A program made the translations under genes and the position numbers. From Vibrio sp. VB16 (GTDB lineage: Bacteria > Pseudomonadota > Gammaproteobacteria > Enterobacterales > Vibrionaceae), in assembly GCF_015594925.2 (NCBI RefSeq), contig NZ_CP087591.1, forward strand, positions 124,001 through 188,000: a stretch of 64,000 nt of DNA, given 5' to 3'. Below are positions 45,662 through 54,158 of this stretch, piece after piece. How positions within the stretch are numbered: the stretch's first letter is position 1; every line of letters starts with the position of its first letter. The notes beneath the pieces are model-generated. The model was given only the letters and a program-made list of their open reading frames with translations, did not search any database and was not told the origin of the DNA.

Positions 45662-46714
45662 ATGGAACCTATTCGTCTAACTCAATACAGTCACGGCGCA
45701 GGTTGTGGCTGTAAAATATCCCCTCAAGTACTTGATACTATTCTAAAAACTCAGATATCGCCATTTAACGACCCGAACTTACTGGTCGGAAATGAAAGCA
45801 AGGATGATGCGGCAGTTTATGATTTAGGTAACGGTACTGCCGTCGTTAGTACTACTGACTTTTTTATGCCTATCGTTGATGACCCATATGACTTCGGTCG
45901 TATCGCCGCCACAAACGCAATAAGCGATATTTACGCAATGGGCGGAAAACCCATTATGGCCATCGCCATTTTAGGTTGGCCAATTAATATCCTCGCCCCA
46001 GAGATCGCCCAAAAAGTAATTGAAGGTGGACGAGCGGTCTGTGCTGAAGCGGGAATTTCTCTTGCTGGTGGCCATTCCATCGACGCCCCTGAACCTATAT
46101 TTGGCCTGGCAGTAACTGGCATTGTGGAAACCGACAGAGTTAAACGCAATAATCGAGCAGAGAGTGGTTGCGAACTTTTCCTAACCAAACCACTTGGAAT
46201 TGGAATCCTGACGACAGCTGAGAAGCAATCAAAACTTGCTGAAAACCACAAAGGTCTTGCACGAGACTGGATGTGTAAGTTAAATAAAATTGGCGCTGAG
46301 TTCGCTGATATCAGTTCAATAAAAGCCATGACAGATGTCACTGGATTTGGCTTACTCGGTCACCTAAGTGAAATCTGTGAGGGCAGCGGACTTAAAGCAG
46401 AGATTACCTTTGCCAACATCCCTACTCTACCGGGTGTATTCGACTATATAGACCAAGGTTGTGTACCAGGCGGTACGCAAAGAAACTTCGATAGTTACGG
46501 AGAAAAAATTGGCACGATCACTGATCAACAAAAAGCCATTTTGTGTGACCCTCAAACCTCTGGAGGCTTACTTCTCGCCGTTTCAGAAGAAGGCAAAGCG
46601 ACCGTTAAAGCCCTCGCGGATAAACATGGTATTGAGCTTCTATCTATCGGTAAACTAATCAAGCCGACGGACCAATTAGATGGCAACAACCATGCTCTTA
46701 TCGAGGTTGTTTGA
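45662..46714 (+). CDS. selD: Selenide, water dikinase
   Basis: A 350-aa enzyme that makes selenophosphate from selenide and ATP, the selenium donor for 2-selenouridine and selenocysteine. The active-site stretch HGAGCGCKISP holds Cys17, coded by TGT here, so it is the cysteine form and not a selenoprotein. Glycine-rich ATP-binding segments and SLAGGHSIDAPEP are family-specific. TGGA precedes the ATG. The stop overlaps the mnmH start (TGATG), so the two are translationally coupled. Confidence 0.96.
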   Translation: MEPIRLTQYSHGAGCGCKISPQVLDTILKTQISPFNDPNLLVGNESKDDAAVYDLGNGTAVVSTTDFFMPIVDDPYDFGRIAATNAISDIYAMGGKPIMAIAILGWPINILAPEIAQKVIEGGRAVCAEAGISLAGGHSIDAPEPIFGLAVTGIVETDRVKRNNRAESGCELFLTKPLGIGILTTAEKQSKLAENHKGLARDWMCKLNKIGAEFADISSIKAMTDVTGFGLLGHLSEICEGSGLKAEITFANIPTLPGVFDYIDQGCVPGGTQRNFDSYGEKIGTITDQQKAILCDPQTSGGLLLAVSEEGKATVKALADKHGIELLSIGKLIKPTDQLDGNNHALIEVV

Positions 46715-47802
46715 TGCAGCGACAAAATTGCAGTGATTATAAAACGCTCTTTAACAAGGACATCCCATTATTGGATGTTCGCGCACCTGTCGAATTTAGT
46801 CAGGGTGCGTTTCCATTATCGGTAAACATGCCGTTAATGACAGACGAAGAGCGTTCAGCAGTCGGTACATGTTACAAGCAAAAAGGGCAAGAAAAAGCCA
46901 TTAAGCTGGGTCATCAAATGATCAACGGCGAACTCAAAGATCAACGAGTCGCAATGTGGAAGGCCTTTTGCGAAGCGAACCCTGATGGGTACCTATATTG
47001 TTTTCGCGGTGGGATGCGCTCACAGATTACTCAGCAATGGCTTAAAGAGGTAGGTATAGACTACCCATTTGTTACCGGTGGATACAAAGCACTACGTCGA
47101 TTCTTGATCAATACTGTAGACCAGTCCTCTACTATGCCTAAGATCGTTCTTGGTGGTAACACTGGTAGCGGTAAAACAGACCTCATCAAATCTCTTAAAA
47201 ATGGCATCGATATTGAGGGGGCTGCAAATCATCGTGGCTCGTCTTTTGGTCGCTATGTAATAGAACAGCGTACTCAAATTAATTTTGAGAATCAGCTTGC
47301 TATTCAAATGGTAAAAAAATTGGAACAAGGCTGTAGCAATTTTGTTTATGAAGATGAGGGGAAAACGGTAGGATGTGCCTCTGTGCCCAACGCTATAAGA
47401 GACGCGATAAGTGAATCTAATTTAGCGGTCATTGAAGACCCTTTCGATATTCGGCTTGAGCGCTTACTTCATGAATATGTAATTAAGATGCAACTAGATT
47501 ATATCAAACACTATGGCGAAGAGTTAGGTTGGAAAGCATTTTCTGATTATCTCAATCAAGGGCTATTTAAAATACGAAAAAGATTAGGATTAGAACGCTA
47601 CGGTGATCTTCTTCAAGCTCAGCAGGATGCGGTAAAAACAATGCAGAGTTCCGGTGATGTCACTCATCATGTAGATTGGCTAGCGCCTTTGCTCAAGCAG
47701 TATTATGACCCCATGTATGAATATCAACTTGGTAAAAAATCTGAACGTATTGTTTTCCGCGGATGCTACTCTGAAGTAAAAGCGTGGCTAGAAATTGTTT
47801 AG
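46714..47802 (+). CDS. mnmH: tRNA 2-selenouridine synthase
   Basis: A 362-aa enzyme (formerly SelU/YbbB) that replaces sulfur with selenium in 2-thiouridine at the tRNA wobble position using selenophosphate. The N-terminal rhodanese domain has its catalytic cysteine in YLYCFRGGMRS (Cys96). A P-loop domain follows with VLGGNTGSGKT (about 145-155). The start is the ATG at 46714 that overlaps the selD stop. Together with selD it gives the selenouridine trait; selA and selB are not in this window. Confidence 0.96.
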   Translation: MQRQNCSDYKTLFNKDIPLLDVRAPVEFSQGAFPLSVNMPLMTDEERSAVGTCYKQKGQEKAIKLGHQMINGELKDQRVAMWKAFCEANPDGYLYCFRGGMRSQITQQWLKEVGIDYPFVTGGYKALRRFLINTVDQSSTMPKIVLGGNTGSGKTDLIKSLKNGIDIEGAANHRGSSFGRYVIEQRTQINFENQLAIQMVKKLEQGCSNFVYEDEGKTVGCASVPNAIRDAISESNLAVIEDPFDIRLERLLHEYVIKMQLDYIKHYGEELGWKAFSDYLNQGLFKIRKRLGLERYGDLLQAQQDAVKTMQSSGDVTHHVDWLAPLLKQYYDPMYEYQLGKKSERIVFRGCYSEVKAWLEIV

Positions 47803-48033
47803 ACGCCTGTTTTGCTTTTGCTTAGCCAGCTTCTCATTACCTCTTTTGTAATTTCCCGTAATACGAGCCATTAATTGCTGCCCATCGCCGTCAGAAAAAC
47901 TGTCGGCGTCATCCAAAAACTCATCTGCCTTTCGTCCTCGCAACACCGTGGCTTTCTTGCCTCGGTGAAAGATATGTACTTCTTCTGCTATTTTTCTAAA
48001 TGTAAAACCTAAATTTTCTTCTTGTATTTTCAT
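47788..48033 (-). CDS. Conserved-looking small hypothetical protein, 81 aa
   Basis: An 81-aa soluble, basic C-terminal protein, convergent with mnmH and overlapping its last 15 bases. GGAG is well placed about nine bases before the ATG, so the gene is probably real. It contains HIFHRGKKATVLRGRKADEF and a C-terminal lysine-rich tail, suggestive of nucleic-acid contact. Family not recognised; possibly a small translation- or RNA-related factor. Confidence 0.6.
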   Translation of the reverse strand: MKIQEENLGFTFRKIAEEVHIFHRGKKATVLRGRKADEFLDDADSFSDGDGQQLMARITGNYKRGNEKLAKQKQNRRLNNF

Positions 48034-48467
48034 TTAAATGAGCTCCATTTCAAATCAATGATTTTAACACCTATCGATTAACTTCTATTCGAAGAATATA
48101 CGCTCGCGCCTTGCAAGTCATCATACAGAATTAACAATTCCAACCTTCTTTATCATTTATTTTTATATTTTTTCAAAATAAATACACAAATCATTCTCGA
48201 ATTAGCTTTCTTTGGGCATTTTTTGAATCAGATCACATAACTTATAACAGACTGAATATACACGATATAAGTTGTATCACGTAATGAATGCAAGGTTTTT
48301 ATCTTTTTATTAGTGCTTGTTTTTCCATAATCAATGGCCCCACCACCCATTTACTACACGACCGTATAGTATAATATGAATTCCATAGGACGACACAAGG
48401 CCAAACCTGATCGTCCAATTGAACTCTCTATTTCAGATTGCGTTATTTATTCAAAAAGGATTACAAC
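48034..48467. other. Intergenic region with CRP-like site
   Basis: A 434-base AT-rich gap upstream of the DUF3316 pair. It contains TTTGA-ATCAGA-TCACA at 48222-48237, nine of ten matches to the CRP half-site pattern TGTGA-N6-TCACA, and promoter-like sequence nearer the gene. Confidence 0.5.
48222..48237. promoter_or_regulatory. Candidate CRP-binding site
   Basis: TTTGAATCAGATCACA fits TGTGA-N6-TCACA with one mismatch. It lies about 230 bases upstream of the first DUF3316 start, so its link to that gene is not certain. Confidence 0.4.
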
Positions 48468-48806
48468 ATGAAAAAGTTAATTGCTATTACTGCTGGTCTA
48501 CTGGTTGCTTCTTCTGCATTCGCTTCAGTACACACAACGTATAATGAAACATCCGTTTCAACGTCAAACTTCCAGACAAAAGCAGAAGCGTTTGATGCAG
48601 GTTTTGACATCACCGATTCTCTTCAAGCCATGACACAAACTCAACTTCGTAATGAGTTACCTACCATCACTGAAAGTGGTGTTCGCAATGTCACTCTTGA
48701 AGCAACCGAAGTAAAAGTAGAGGAAGTTGCGATTGCTCGCGGAGACGTTCAATACCGTGCCGTTATTGCTGTGGACTACAGCTTCGATTCTAAAGAAAGA
48801 GATTAA
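48468..48806 (+). CDS. DUF3316 periplasmic protein, copy A
   Basis: A secreted protein of 112 aa (start ATG 48468, AAAAGGA seven bases upstream). The signal peptide is MKKLIAITAGLLVASSAFAS, with cleavage near residue 18-20. The mature part, with TKAEAFDAGFDITDSLQAMT and RGDVQYRAVIAVDYSF, is DUF3316, a family concentrated in Vibrio. No function is known. A second copy follows 63 bases downstream; the two are clear paralogues of the same length and ending (SKERD/AKERD). Confidence 0.9.
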   Translation: MKKLIAITAGLLVASSAFASVHTTYNETSVSTSNFQTKAEAFDAGFDITDSLQAMTQTQLRNELPTITESGVRNVTLEATEVKVEEVAIARGDVQYRAVIAVDYSFDSKERD

Positions 48807-48869
48807 TCTCGGACACTTGTCTATTCAAAGTACAAATAAAAACAACACTTTAATAATAAGGTACATAAC

Positions 48870-49208
48870 ATGAAAAAAATCATTACTCTTACTGTCGGTT
48901 TACTCGTTGCTTCTTCAGCGTTCGCTTCTGTTCAAACCACGCACAGTGAAACATCAATTATTTCAACATTTTATCAGACCAAAGCTGAAGCGCTAGACGC
49001 AGGTTTTGATATCACAGATTCGCTACAAAGCATGACCAAAAGTCAGCTGCGTTATAAACTACCAACTTATGCATCCAATGGTGTTCGCGATATCGCGGTC
49101 GACAATACGCAAGTTTCTGTTGAAGAGTTTGCCGTTACGCGTGGTGAGATCCAATATCGTGCTGTTGTTGACGTAGATTATCACTTCGATGCAAAAGAAA
49201 GGGACTAA
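48870..49208 (+). CDS. DUF3316 periplasmic protein, copy B
   Basis: A paralogue of the preceding gene, 112 aa, with signal peptide MKKIITLTVGLLVASSAFAS. The mature segment has diverged in the middle (QLRYKLPTYASNG versus QLRNELPTITESG), which suggests an old tandem duplication kept by selection. AAGGTA precedes the ATG. The short gap between copies and same strand suggest one transcript. Role unknown; the pair may respond to the same signal. Confidence 0.9.
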   Translation: MKKIITLTVGLLVASSAFASVQTTHSETSIISTFYQTKAEALDAGFDITDSLQSMTKSQLRYKLPTYASNGVRDIAVDNTQVSVEEFAVTRGEIQYRAVVDVDYHFDAKERD

Positions 49209-49388
49209 TCGTCCATTTCAATTATGTTGTACAAAAAAACCAACGGGCAAAGGATAGCCTAGTGGTTTTTTGACTAATAAATCAGCATCCAAAATAATAT
49301 CACAATACGCCATTTACAAAAAAGCAACATATCAACGCAATTGTAGTGCTATCATCAAGTTACCAAACAACTTACGGCAGAACGATAG

Positions 49389-51191
49389 ATGCAGGCCAAC
49401 GACACAAGAAACGCTGAAATATCAACATCCACATCAAATGGCGAAACAAAAAAACTCACCGTATTATTCGAACTCATTCGATTCATCCGTCCTTATAAAG
49501 GTCGCGTCGTTCTCGCTCTCATCGCCTTACTATTTACCGCAGGTATTATGCTATCGGTAGGACAAGGCGTTCGGTTTCTCATTGATGGTGGTTTTGCACA
49601 AAACTCGCTAAGTGAGCTTAAGAAAGCCATTACCTTTTTGCTTACCATTACTGTCTTTATTGCTGCTGGTACCTACTCTCGATTTTATCTTGTCTCTTGG
49701 TTAGGTGAACGAGTCAGCGCCGACATACGTTTGGCGGTTTTCAATCACGTTATTACTCTGCATCCAAGCTATTTTGAAACCAACGGCAGTGGCGATATCA
49801 TGTCCCGCATCACAACGGACACGACGTTACTCCAGAGCATTATCGGCTCGTCATTTTCCATGGCAATGCGCAGTGCGCTTATGTTTGTCGGCACATTAGT
49901 CATGCTTTTTGCGACCAATATTAAGCTCACACTTGTGGTGATGGCAATTGTCCCGTTGATACTGATCCCTATCCTTGTATATGGTCGACGCGTAAGAGCG
50001 TTATCGAGACTAAGTCAAGATTCAATGTCGAATGTTGGCAGCTATGCAGGCGAAGCTATCGAACATATAAAGACGGTACAAAGCTATACCCGCGAAAATG
50101 AGGAACGCGTATCGTTCGCCAACGAAGTGGAAAAAGCATTTGCCATCGGTAAGCAGCGAGTTCAACACCGATCTATATTAGTCGCTGGCGTAATTATTAT
50201 TGTCTTTGGCGCGATAACCGGCATGCTTTGGGTCGGAGGTAGTGACGTCATTCACGGAACAATGTCTGGTGGTGATTTAGGTGCATTCGTCTTCTACTCT
50301 ATTATTCTTGCCTCATCACTAGCGACAATCTCTGAAGTACTCGGTGAGCTGCAGCGAGCAGCAGGAGCAACCGAACGCTTAGTTGAGATATTGCAGGTGA
50401 AAAGCCATATCTTGCCGCCAGTTAAAGACACGTTGAAGGCGGCCGACTTCAGCACCGAAATAGCCTTTGAAGAAGTAACATTTCATTATCCGTCACGGCC
50501 AGACCAATCTGCCACTAACCAATTGTCTCTCGTTGCTGAAAAAGGGAAAGTATTGGCACTCGTCGGCCCATCTGGAGCAGGAAAAACCACACTGTTTGAA
50601 CTATTACAACGGTTCTACGACCCGCAATCTGGCAAAGTCACACTTGGTGGAATAGATATCAAAGAGCTCGATCCTAAAGATCTACGAGAGCAGATGGCGT
50701 TGGTTCCTCAACACCCCGCTCTCTTTAGCAGCGATGTGTTTCACAATATTCGTTACGGAAAACCTGACGCCACAGACCATGAAGTGATTGAAGCCGCAAA
50801 AAAAGCACATGCTCACGAATTCATCGCCAACTTACCCGAGGGCTACCATAGCTTTCTTGGTGAGAAAGGCGTTCGATTATCTGGTGGACAGCGTCAACGT
50901 ATTGCTATCGCAAGAGCAATACTAAAAAACCCAACCATTCTGTTGCTCGATGAAGCCACATCAGCCCTTGATAGCGAAAGTGAACATCATGTGCAACAAG
51001 CACTCGAAGAACTAATGAGAAATAGAACGACCCTGATCATTGCTCATCGATTATCAACAATTCAGCACGCGGATCAGATCGCAGTATTAGAAAATGGCAG
51101 GCTGGTGGAAATGGGAGATCACCAAGCGCTCATGGAAAGCTGCTCGTTGTATCAAAGGTTGGTTGAACTGCAGTTTAAACACCTAAATTAG
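49389..51191 (+). CDS. MsbA-like ABC exporter (fused membrane and ATPase domains)
   Basis: A 600-aa half-transporter. Residues about 30-310 form a six-helix exporter domain; the ATPase follows with Walker A GPSGAGKTT (about 394-402), the Q-loop near ALVPQHPALF, signature LSGGQRQR and Walker B TILLLDEATSALD. It works as a homodimer to export lipids, drugs or other hydrophobic molecules. The DUF3316 pair lies upstream but the spacing (180 bases) suggests a separate unit. The substrate is unknown. Confidence 0.9.
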   Translation: MQANDTRNAEISTSTSNGETKKLTVLFELIRFIRPYKGRVVLALIALLFTAGIMLSVGQGVRFLIDGGFAQNSLSELKKAITFLLTITVFIAAGTYSRFYLVSWLGERVSADIRLAVFNHVITLHPSYFETNGSGDIMSRITTDTTLLQSIIGSSFSMAMRSALMFVGTLVMLFATNIKLTLVVMAIVPLILIPILVYGRRVRALSRLSQDSMSNVGSYAGEAIEHIKTVQSYTRENEERVSFANEVEKAFAIGKQRVQHRSILVAGVIIIVFGAITGMLWVGGSDVIHGTMSGGDLGAFVFYSIILASSLATISEVLGELQRAAGATERLVEILQVKSHILPPVKDTLKAADFSTEIAFEEVTFHYPSRPDQSATNQLSLVAEKGKVLALVGPSGAGKTTLFELLQRFYDPQSGKVTLGGIDIKELDPKDLREQMALVPQHPALFSSDVFHNIRYGKPDATDHEVIEAAKKAHAHEFIANLPEGYHSFLGEKGVRLSGGQRQRIAIARAILKNPTILLLDEATSALDSESEHHVQQALEELMRNRTTLIIAHRLSTIQHADQIAVLENGRLVEMGDHQALMESCSLYQRLVELQFKHLN

Positions 51192-51234
51192 CGTCCTGTT
51201 AACCGGTATGCATAGAAGATCGGTCACTTAAATT

Positions 51235-51255
51235 GGGCACAGAAGTGCCCTTTTT
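51235..51255 (+). terminator. Terminator of the ABC exporter gene
   Basis: GGGCAC and GTGCCC form a short stem followed by five T, 44 bases after the stop codon. Confidence 0.75.
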
Positions 51256-51318
51256 ACGTTCAATCCTATCGAAAAACACCAAAATTAATAAAAGTGAAAC
51301 AAAAGTGACACAAAAGGG

Positions 51319-51378
51319 TTGCATTGAAAATGCAATGTATATACAATGTATTTAATCGAGATTGGCAATGCAATGTAA
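51319..51378. promoter_or_regulatory. Palindromes and AATGTA repeats upstream of the 47-aa gene
   Basis: TTGCATT-GAA-AATGCAA (51319-51335) is a palindrome. The hexamer AATGTA follows in TGCAATGTAT, TACAATGTAT and TGCAATGTAA up to 51378. The cluster ends ten bases before the small gene's start codon and looks like an operator/promoter region. Confidence 0.4.
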
Positions 51379-51388
51379 GGGGAATATT

Positions 51389-51532
51389 ATGACTGTAAAT
51401 AACGATTTGAGAGCTGCCCTAAAAACTTGGAAGTCGACTGAGCTTACAGAAATGAACGAAGCACCGATTCTATTTAGACTTGTAGGCCTTGCTGTTGTAT
51501 CTGTATCCACTGTTTTAGCGATTCTGATGTAA
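51389..51532 (+). CDS. Small membrane protein, 47 aa
   Basis: A 47-aa open frame too short for most gene finders. The ATG at 51389 has a strong ribosome binding site, AAGGGGA. The N-terminal half is charged (MTVNNDLRAALKTWKSTELT) and the C-terminal 20 residues are hydrophobic (LVGLAVVSVSTVLAIL), a single-span membrane protein. It has its own upstream palindromic region and a strong downstream terminator, so it is an independent gene. Not recognised. Confidence 0.7.
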   Translation: MTVNNDLRAALKTWKSTELTEMNEAPILFRLVGLAVVSVSTVLAILM

Positions 51533-51554
51533 CATCTCTCTTGTAAAAGAGCTG

Positions 51555-51612
51555 TCAAAAAAAGAGCCAAGAAAGTAGACTGTAATCGTCTTTTTTCTTG
51601 GCTCTTTTTTGA
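51555..51612. terminator. Strong terminator after the 47-aa gene
   Basis: TCAAAAAAAGAGCCAAGAAA pairs with TTTCTTGGCTCTTTTTTGA over a loop of about 20 bases, with T-tracts on both strands. Confidence 0.85.
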
Positions 51613-51735
51613 TCTCATCATCTATCAAAAAATATCTCTATCGTTCGTCTTCACTTAGTAATAGATCAAACTCTCCCGTTAATTTGACGTCAAGCAAAGC
51701 CTAAACGCCATGCATACTTTACGGGCTCCGGTGGT

Positions 51736-51993
51736 TTACTCTTTTGCTTGCTCATGATGTTTGGTTAGCTGCTTATATAAACTGTCTTTTAGCGCCATAC
51801 GTTGAAGCTTTAGCTCATGCATATTGTCATCATCAATTGGGCTCCCTGCTATCTCTAGCTCGCGGATACTGTAGTCCAGTTCATGATATTGCTGAAGATC
51901 GGCTTTGAATATTGGGTCGTCGTGGTTAAGCTGAACAATGTCTAATTTAAGATCAGGAAAATCTAAGATAAAGGCATGGTTTTCATTTAGCAT
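51736..51993 (-). CDS. YdcH/DUF465-family protein
   Basis: A small helical protein of 85 aa in the DUF465 (YdcH) family: it starts MLNENHAFILDFPDLK and continues QQYHELDYSIRELE and LKLQRMALKDSLYKQL, forming a helical hairpin. I chose ATG 51993, since GAGAGA lies well spaced upstream and the family starts there. The frame is open further to an ATG at 52110, which overlaps the stop of the upstream small gene (ATGA); a 124-aa product by coupling is the alternative. Function of the family is unknown. Confidence 0.82.
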   Translation of the reverse strand: MLNENHAFILDFPDLKLDIVQLNHDDPIFKADLQQYHELDYSIRELEIAGSPIDDDNMHELKLQRMALKDSLYKQLTKHHEQAKE

Positions 51994-52106
51994 CGGCATT
52001 CTCTCTTCAGTCGGATTACCTGTCATTATAAAAGTATTTTGCTCAAAAAAATGTGGCTTAAAACACAAAGCATTAAGTGTGTAGAAAGCGACGCTCTCAG
52101 AACTAT

Positions 52107-52313
52107 TCATGACTCTATATGCTCTATAATTTCCATTTCTATTCCCAACATAATCCGCTTACCCTCAACAGATTCAATATCGAGTTCACACCAACCATCT
52201 GTGCTCATAAAGTCTACCGATTGATAGAAGATAGAATTACTCTTATCGATACTGGCAGATATGCGAAATATCCCTTTATTGGTATGTATTCTGCTAATTG
52301 AAATTTTTTTCAT
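52107..52313 (-). CDS. Possible small hypothetical protein, 68 aa
   Basis: A 68-aa frame from ATG 52313. The sequence looks protein-like (RIHTNKGIFRISASIDKSNS, then MSTDGWCELDIESVEGKR). The frame stays open upstream to 52436, but that extension is made of a palindromic repeat, so I place the start inside. No good ribosome binding site. Not recognised. Confidence 0.4.
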   Translation of the reverse strand: MKKISISRIHTNKGIFRISASIDKSNSIFYQSVDFMSTDGWCELDIESVEGKRIMLGIEMEIIEHIES

Positions 52314-52363
52314 ACCAACGTTTTTTCCTTTGTATATACCGCATCTAATCTCCACGAAGTCTA

Positions 52364-52446
52364 CGTCATCTTCACGAAAACCAACGTCATCCTCACGAAA
52401 GTGGGGATCTAATATCACCAAGATTCCCGTTTTCACGGGAATGACG
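52364..52446. repeat. Palindromic MITE-like element with tandem 21-base units
   Basis: At 52385-52446 two 25-base arms (CGTCATCCTCACGAAAGTGG... and its near-complement ending ...GGGAATGACG) form inverted repeats that agree at 18 of 25 positions; all differences are transitions. Each arm is itself a GAAA-loop hairpin. A further 21-base unit starting CGTCATCTTCACGAAAACC (52364-52384) precedes them in tandem. It resembles dispersed palindromic repeats. It could also terminate or stabilise transcripts. Confidence 0.6.
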
Positions 52447-52510
52447 AAGTATTTAACACTAACCGAACAGCATTACTTACATTAGGAGCAATCTATATGG
52501 TGATCATGCA

Positions 52511-53425
52511 TCAATGGAATTTGTTTTTTCGCTCGTCTTTCGACTCATCTAATATTGGTGATTCTTTGTGAAAAATGTCTTGAAAGTGATCACATAATTT
52601 TCGGTGTCCATAGACTGGTGCAATCATATCCTTTTCCATCACCGTCAGGAAAAACTCCGCAGAACCCGTTAATTTTTCAGGAAGCTTTGCCGCCAAAAAC
52701 AAGAACATGGTTCTTATCCAATCGGGTAAAAAAGTGATTTTTGGCGTCTTATTTTGGGCCTGAAATGCGAGCTCTGCTATCTCATTCACGGTGAGAGCAT
52801 CTGGCCCACCGATGTCATACTCAGGCTCATCTTTTTCTACTACATCTATGCAAAATTGCGCTAAGTCTTCACCATGAATGGGATTTAGTTTTACATCACC
52901 TTGACCAAAAACATAAGCTCGACCGGATTTTGCCATAGAATAAAATTCTTCTAGGTCAGAGTAATAGCCATTGGGTCTTATCACGCAAGGTTTTAGCTTA
53001 ATGGATGCAAGGAGCCTTTCAGAAAAACGCTCTTTCGCGTTGAGAAGCCGTACACGCCGATATTTAGGAGCATTAAAGGCAGAGATATAGATAAATTTTT
53101 TGACACCTGATTTTTCCGCTTCTTCCAACAGATTAAGATTGGCTTGAAAGTCAACGTCCATAAAACTCAACCCATCCTTTTGACGAGTAATGCCTACACA
53201 TGAAATCACAACATCTATATTGTTGCAGCACCCCTTTAAAGTACTCACCTCTGTTATTTCGGCGATCTCAATTTGCTTATCAACGAGCCCCATCTTGACC
53301 AATTTAGAACGACGCCTCGCCAGAGCTTTAAAGTCTGCCTCTTGTTTGAGCAATTCATTAACAATGTGACTTCCTAAATAGCCCGTCGCACCAGCGACCA
53401 GGATACGAGTATTTGGTATATTCAT
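52511..53425 (-). CDS. NmrA/SDR-type NAD(P)-binding protein
   Basis: A 304-aa atypical short-chain dehydrogenase. It has the Rossmann motif VAGATGYLGSHIV (about 10-22) and the SAFNAPKYRR and GGPDALTVNEIAELAF segments; the Tyr-Lys catalytic pair is not in the classical spacing, so it may be a binding/regulatory member of the NmrA-like group. Two hydrophobic helices near 240-260 suggest membrane association. AGAGGGA precedes the ATG. It lies ten bases downstream of a TetR gene, in one operon. Confidence 0.85.
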   Translation of the reverse strand: MNIPNTRILVAGATGYLGSHIVNELLKQEADFKALARRRSKLVKMGLVDKQIEIAEITEVSTLKGCCNNIDVVISCVGITRQKDGLSFMDVDFQANLNLLEEAEKSGVKKFIYISAFNAPKYRRVRLLNAKERFSERLLASIKLKPCVIRPNGYYSDLEEFYSMAKSGRAYVFGQGDVKLNPIHGEDLAQFCIDVVEKDEPEYDIGGPDALTVNEIAELAFQAQNKTPKITFLPDWIRTMFLFLAAKLPEKLTGSAEFFLTVMEKDMIAPVYGHRKLCDHFQDIFHKESPILDESKDERKNKFH

Positions 53426-53435
53426 TCGAATCCCT

Positions 53436-54068
53436 CTAAATTAACTTGGTTAGAAAAAACTGAGTGCCTAATGTTATGTGTTGATCGAGTTGCTTGCTAT
53501 TCATTACAACTTGTCCGGAAACCCTCGCCTTGTCATAAACCCCACTACGCCAAATATGGAACAAAATATCACCTAAGCGATAGCTATCAAAAAAATCCGA
53601 CACTATTCCCGCCTGTTCCAGTACATTACCAATTTGACGGATCGCATTTTGTGGGCCTTTCTTAAACAAATCTTGTTTTAATTCTGAATACTCCACACCG
53701 GCAGAAAGCATCGCGTTGTCAAAAGCAATCACTCTAGGCTGAGTGATGAGTTTCATCAGATTTGTACCTAGCTTTATCAGTAGTTGTTCTAGGTCTATAG
53801 GGTCTTTTACATTCACTTTTTTATCTTGTAAAAGTGGGGTAAGAGCGTTACTGGTGAAGGTCTCGACGTAGGCATTCAATATCCCTTTAAGATTACGAAA
53901 GCGGCGATATAGCGTTGCTTTAGATATCTTTGCGGTATTAGCAATTCGTTCTATGGAGAGTTTAGATATACCTTCGTTCGCCAATATGTTGTCTATGGCT
54001 TCAAACACTTTCTGTGTTTTCTCATCATCGATAGGGCGGCCTACGGCCTTTTTGTCCGTTTTTTTCAT
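53436..54068 (-). CDS. TetR-family regulator of the SDR operon
   Basis: A 210-aa repressor. The HTH is LSIERIANTAKISKATLYRR, with FRNLKGILN following, and the C-terminal domain is a TetR ligand-binding fold. It shares an operon with the downstream SDR gene, so it probably controls itself and that enzyme. A large palindrome lies about 54 bases upstream of its ATG. GGAG precedes the ATG. Ligand unknown. Confidence 0.88.
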   Translation of the reverse strand: MKKTDKKAVGRPIDDEKTQKVFEAIDNILANEGISKLSIERIANTAKISKATLYRRFRNLKGILNAYVETFTSNALTPLLQDKKVNVKDPIDLEQLLIKLGTNLMKLITQPRVIAFDNAMLSAGVEYSELKQDLFKKGPQNAIRQIGNVLEQAGIVSDFFDSYRLGDILFHIWRSGVYDKARVSGQVVMNSKQLDQHITLGTQFFLTKLI

Positions 54069-54121
54069 TTTCTGAAGGCTCCGCTCTATATTTATTTGAT
54101 GTAATTAAATGTACACCACCC

Positions 54122-54149
54122 AATTATGATACGCAAGCGTACCATAATT
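54122..54149. promoter_or_regulatory. TetR operator upstream of the TetR/SDR operon
   Basis: A 28-base palindrome: half-sites AATTATGATACGC and GCGTACCATAATT around AA, with one mismatch. It lies between two tetR genes on the same strand, in front of the TetR/SDR operon, and is the likely operator. Confidence 0.7.
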
Positions 54150-54158
54150 AATTATGCC

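Noticed and set aside
45662..45715. SelD as a selenoprotein
   Set aside because: The active-site codon for residue 17 is TGT (Cys), not TGA, so no selenocysteine is used here.
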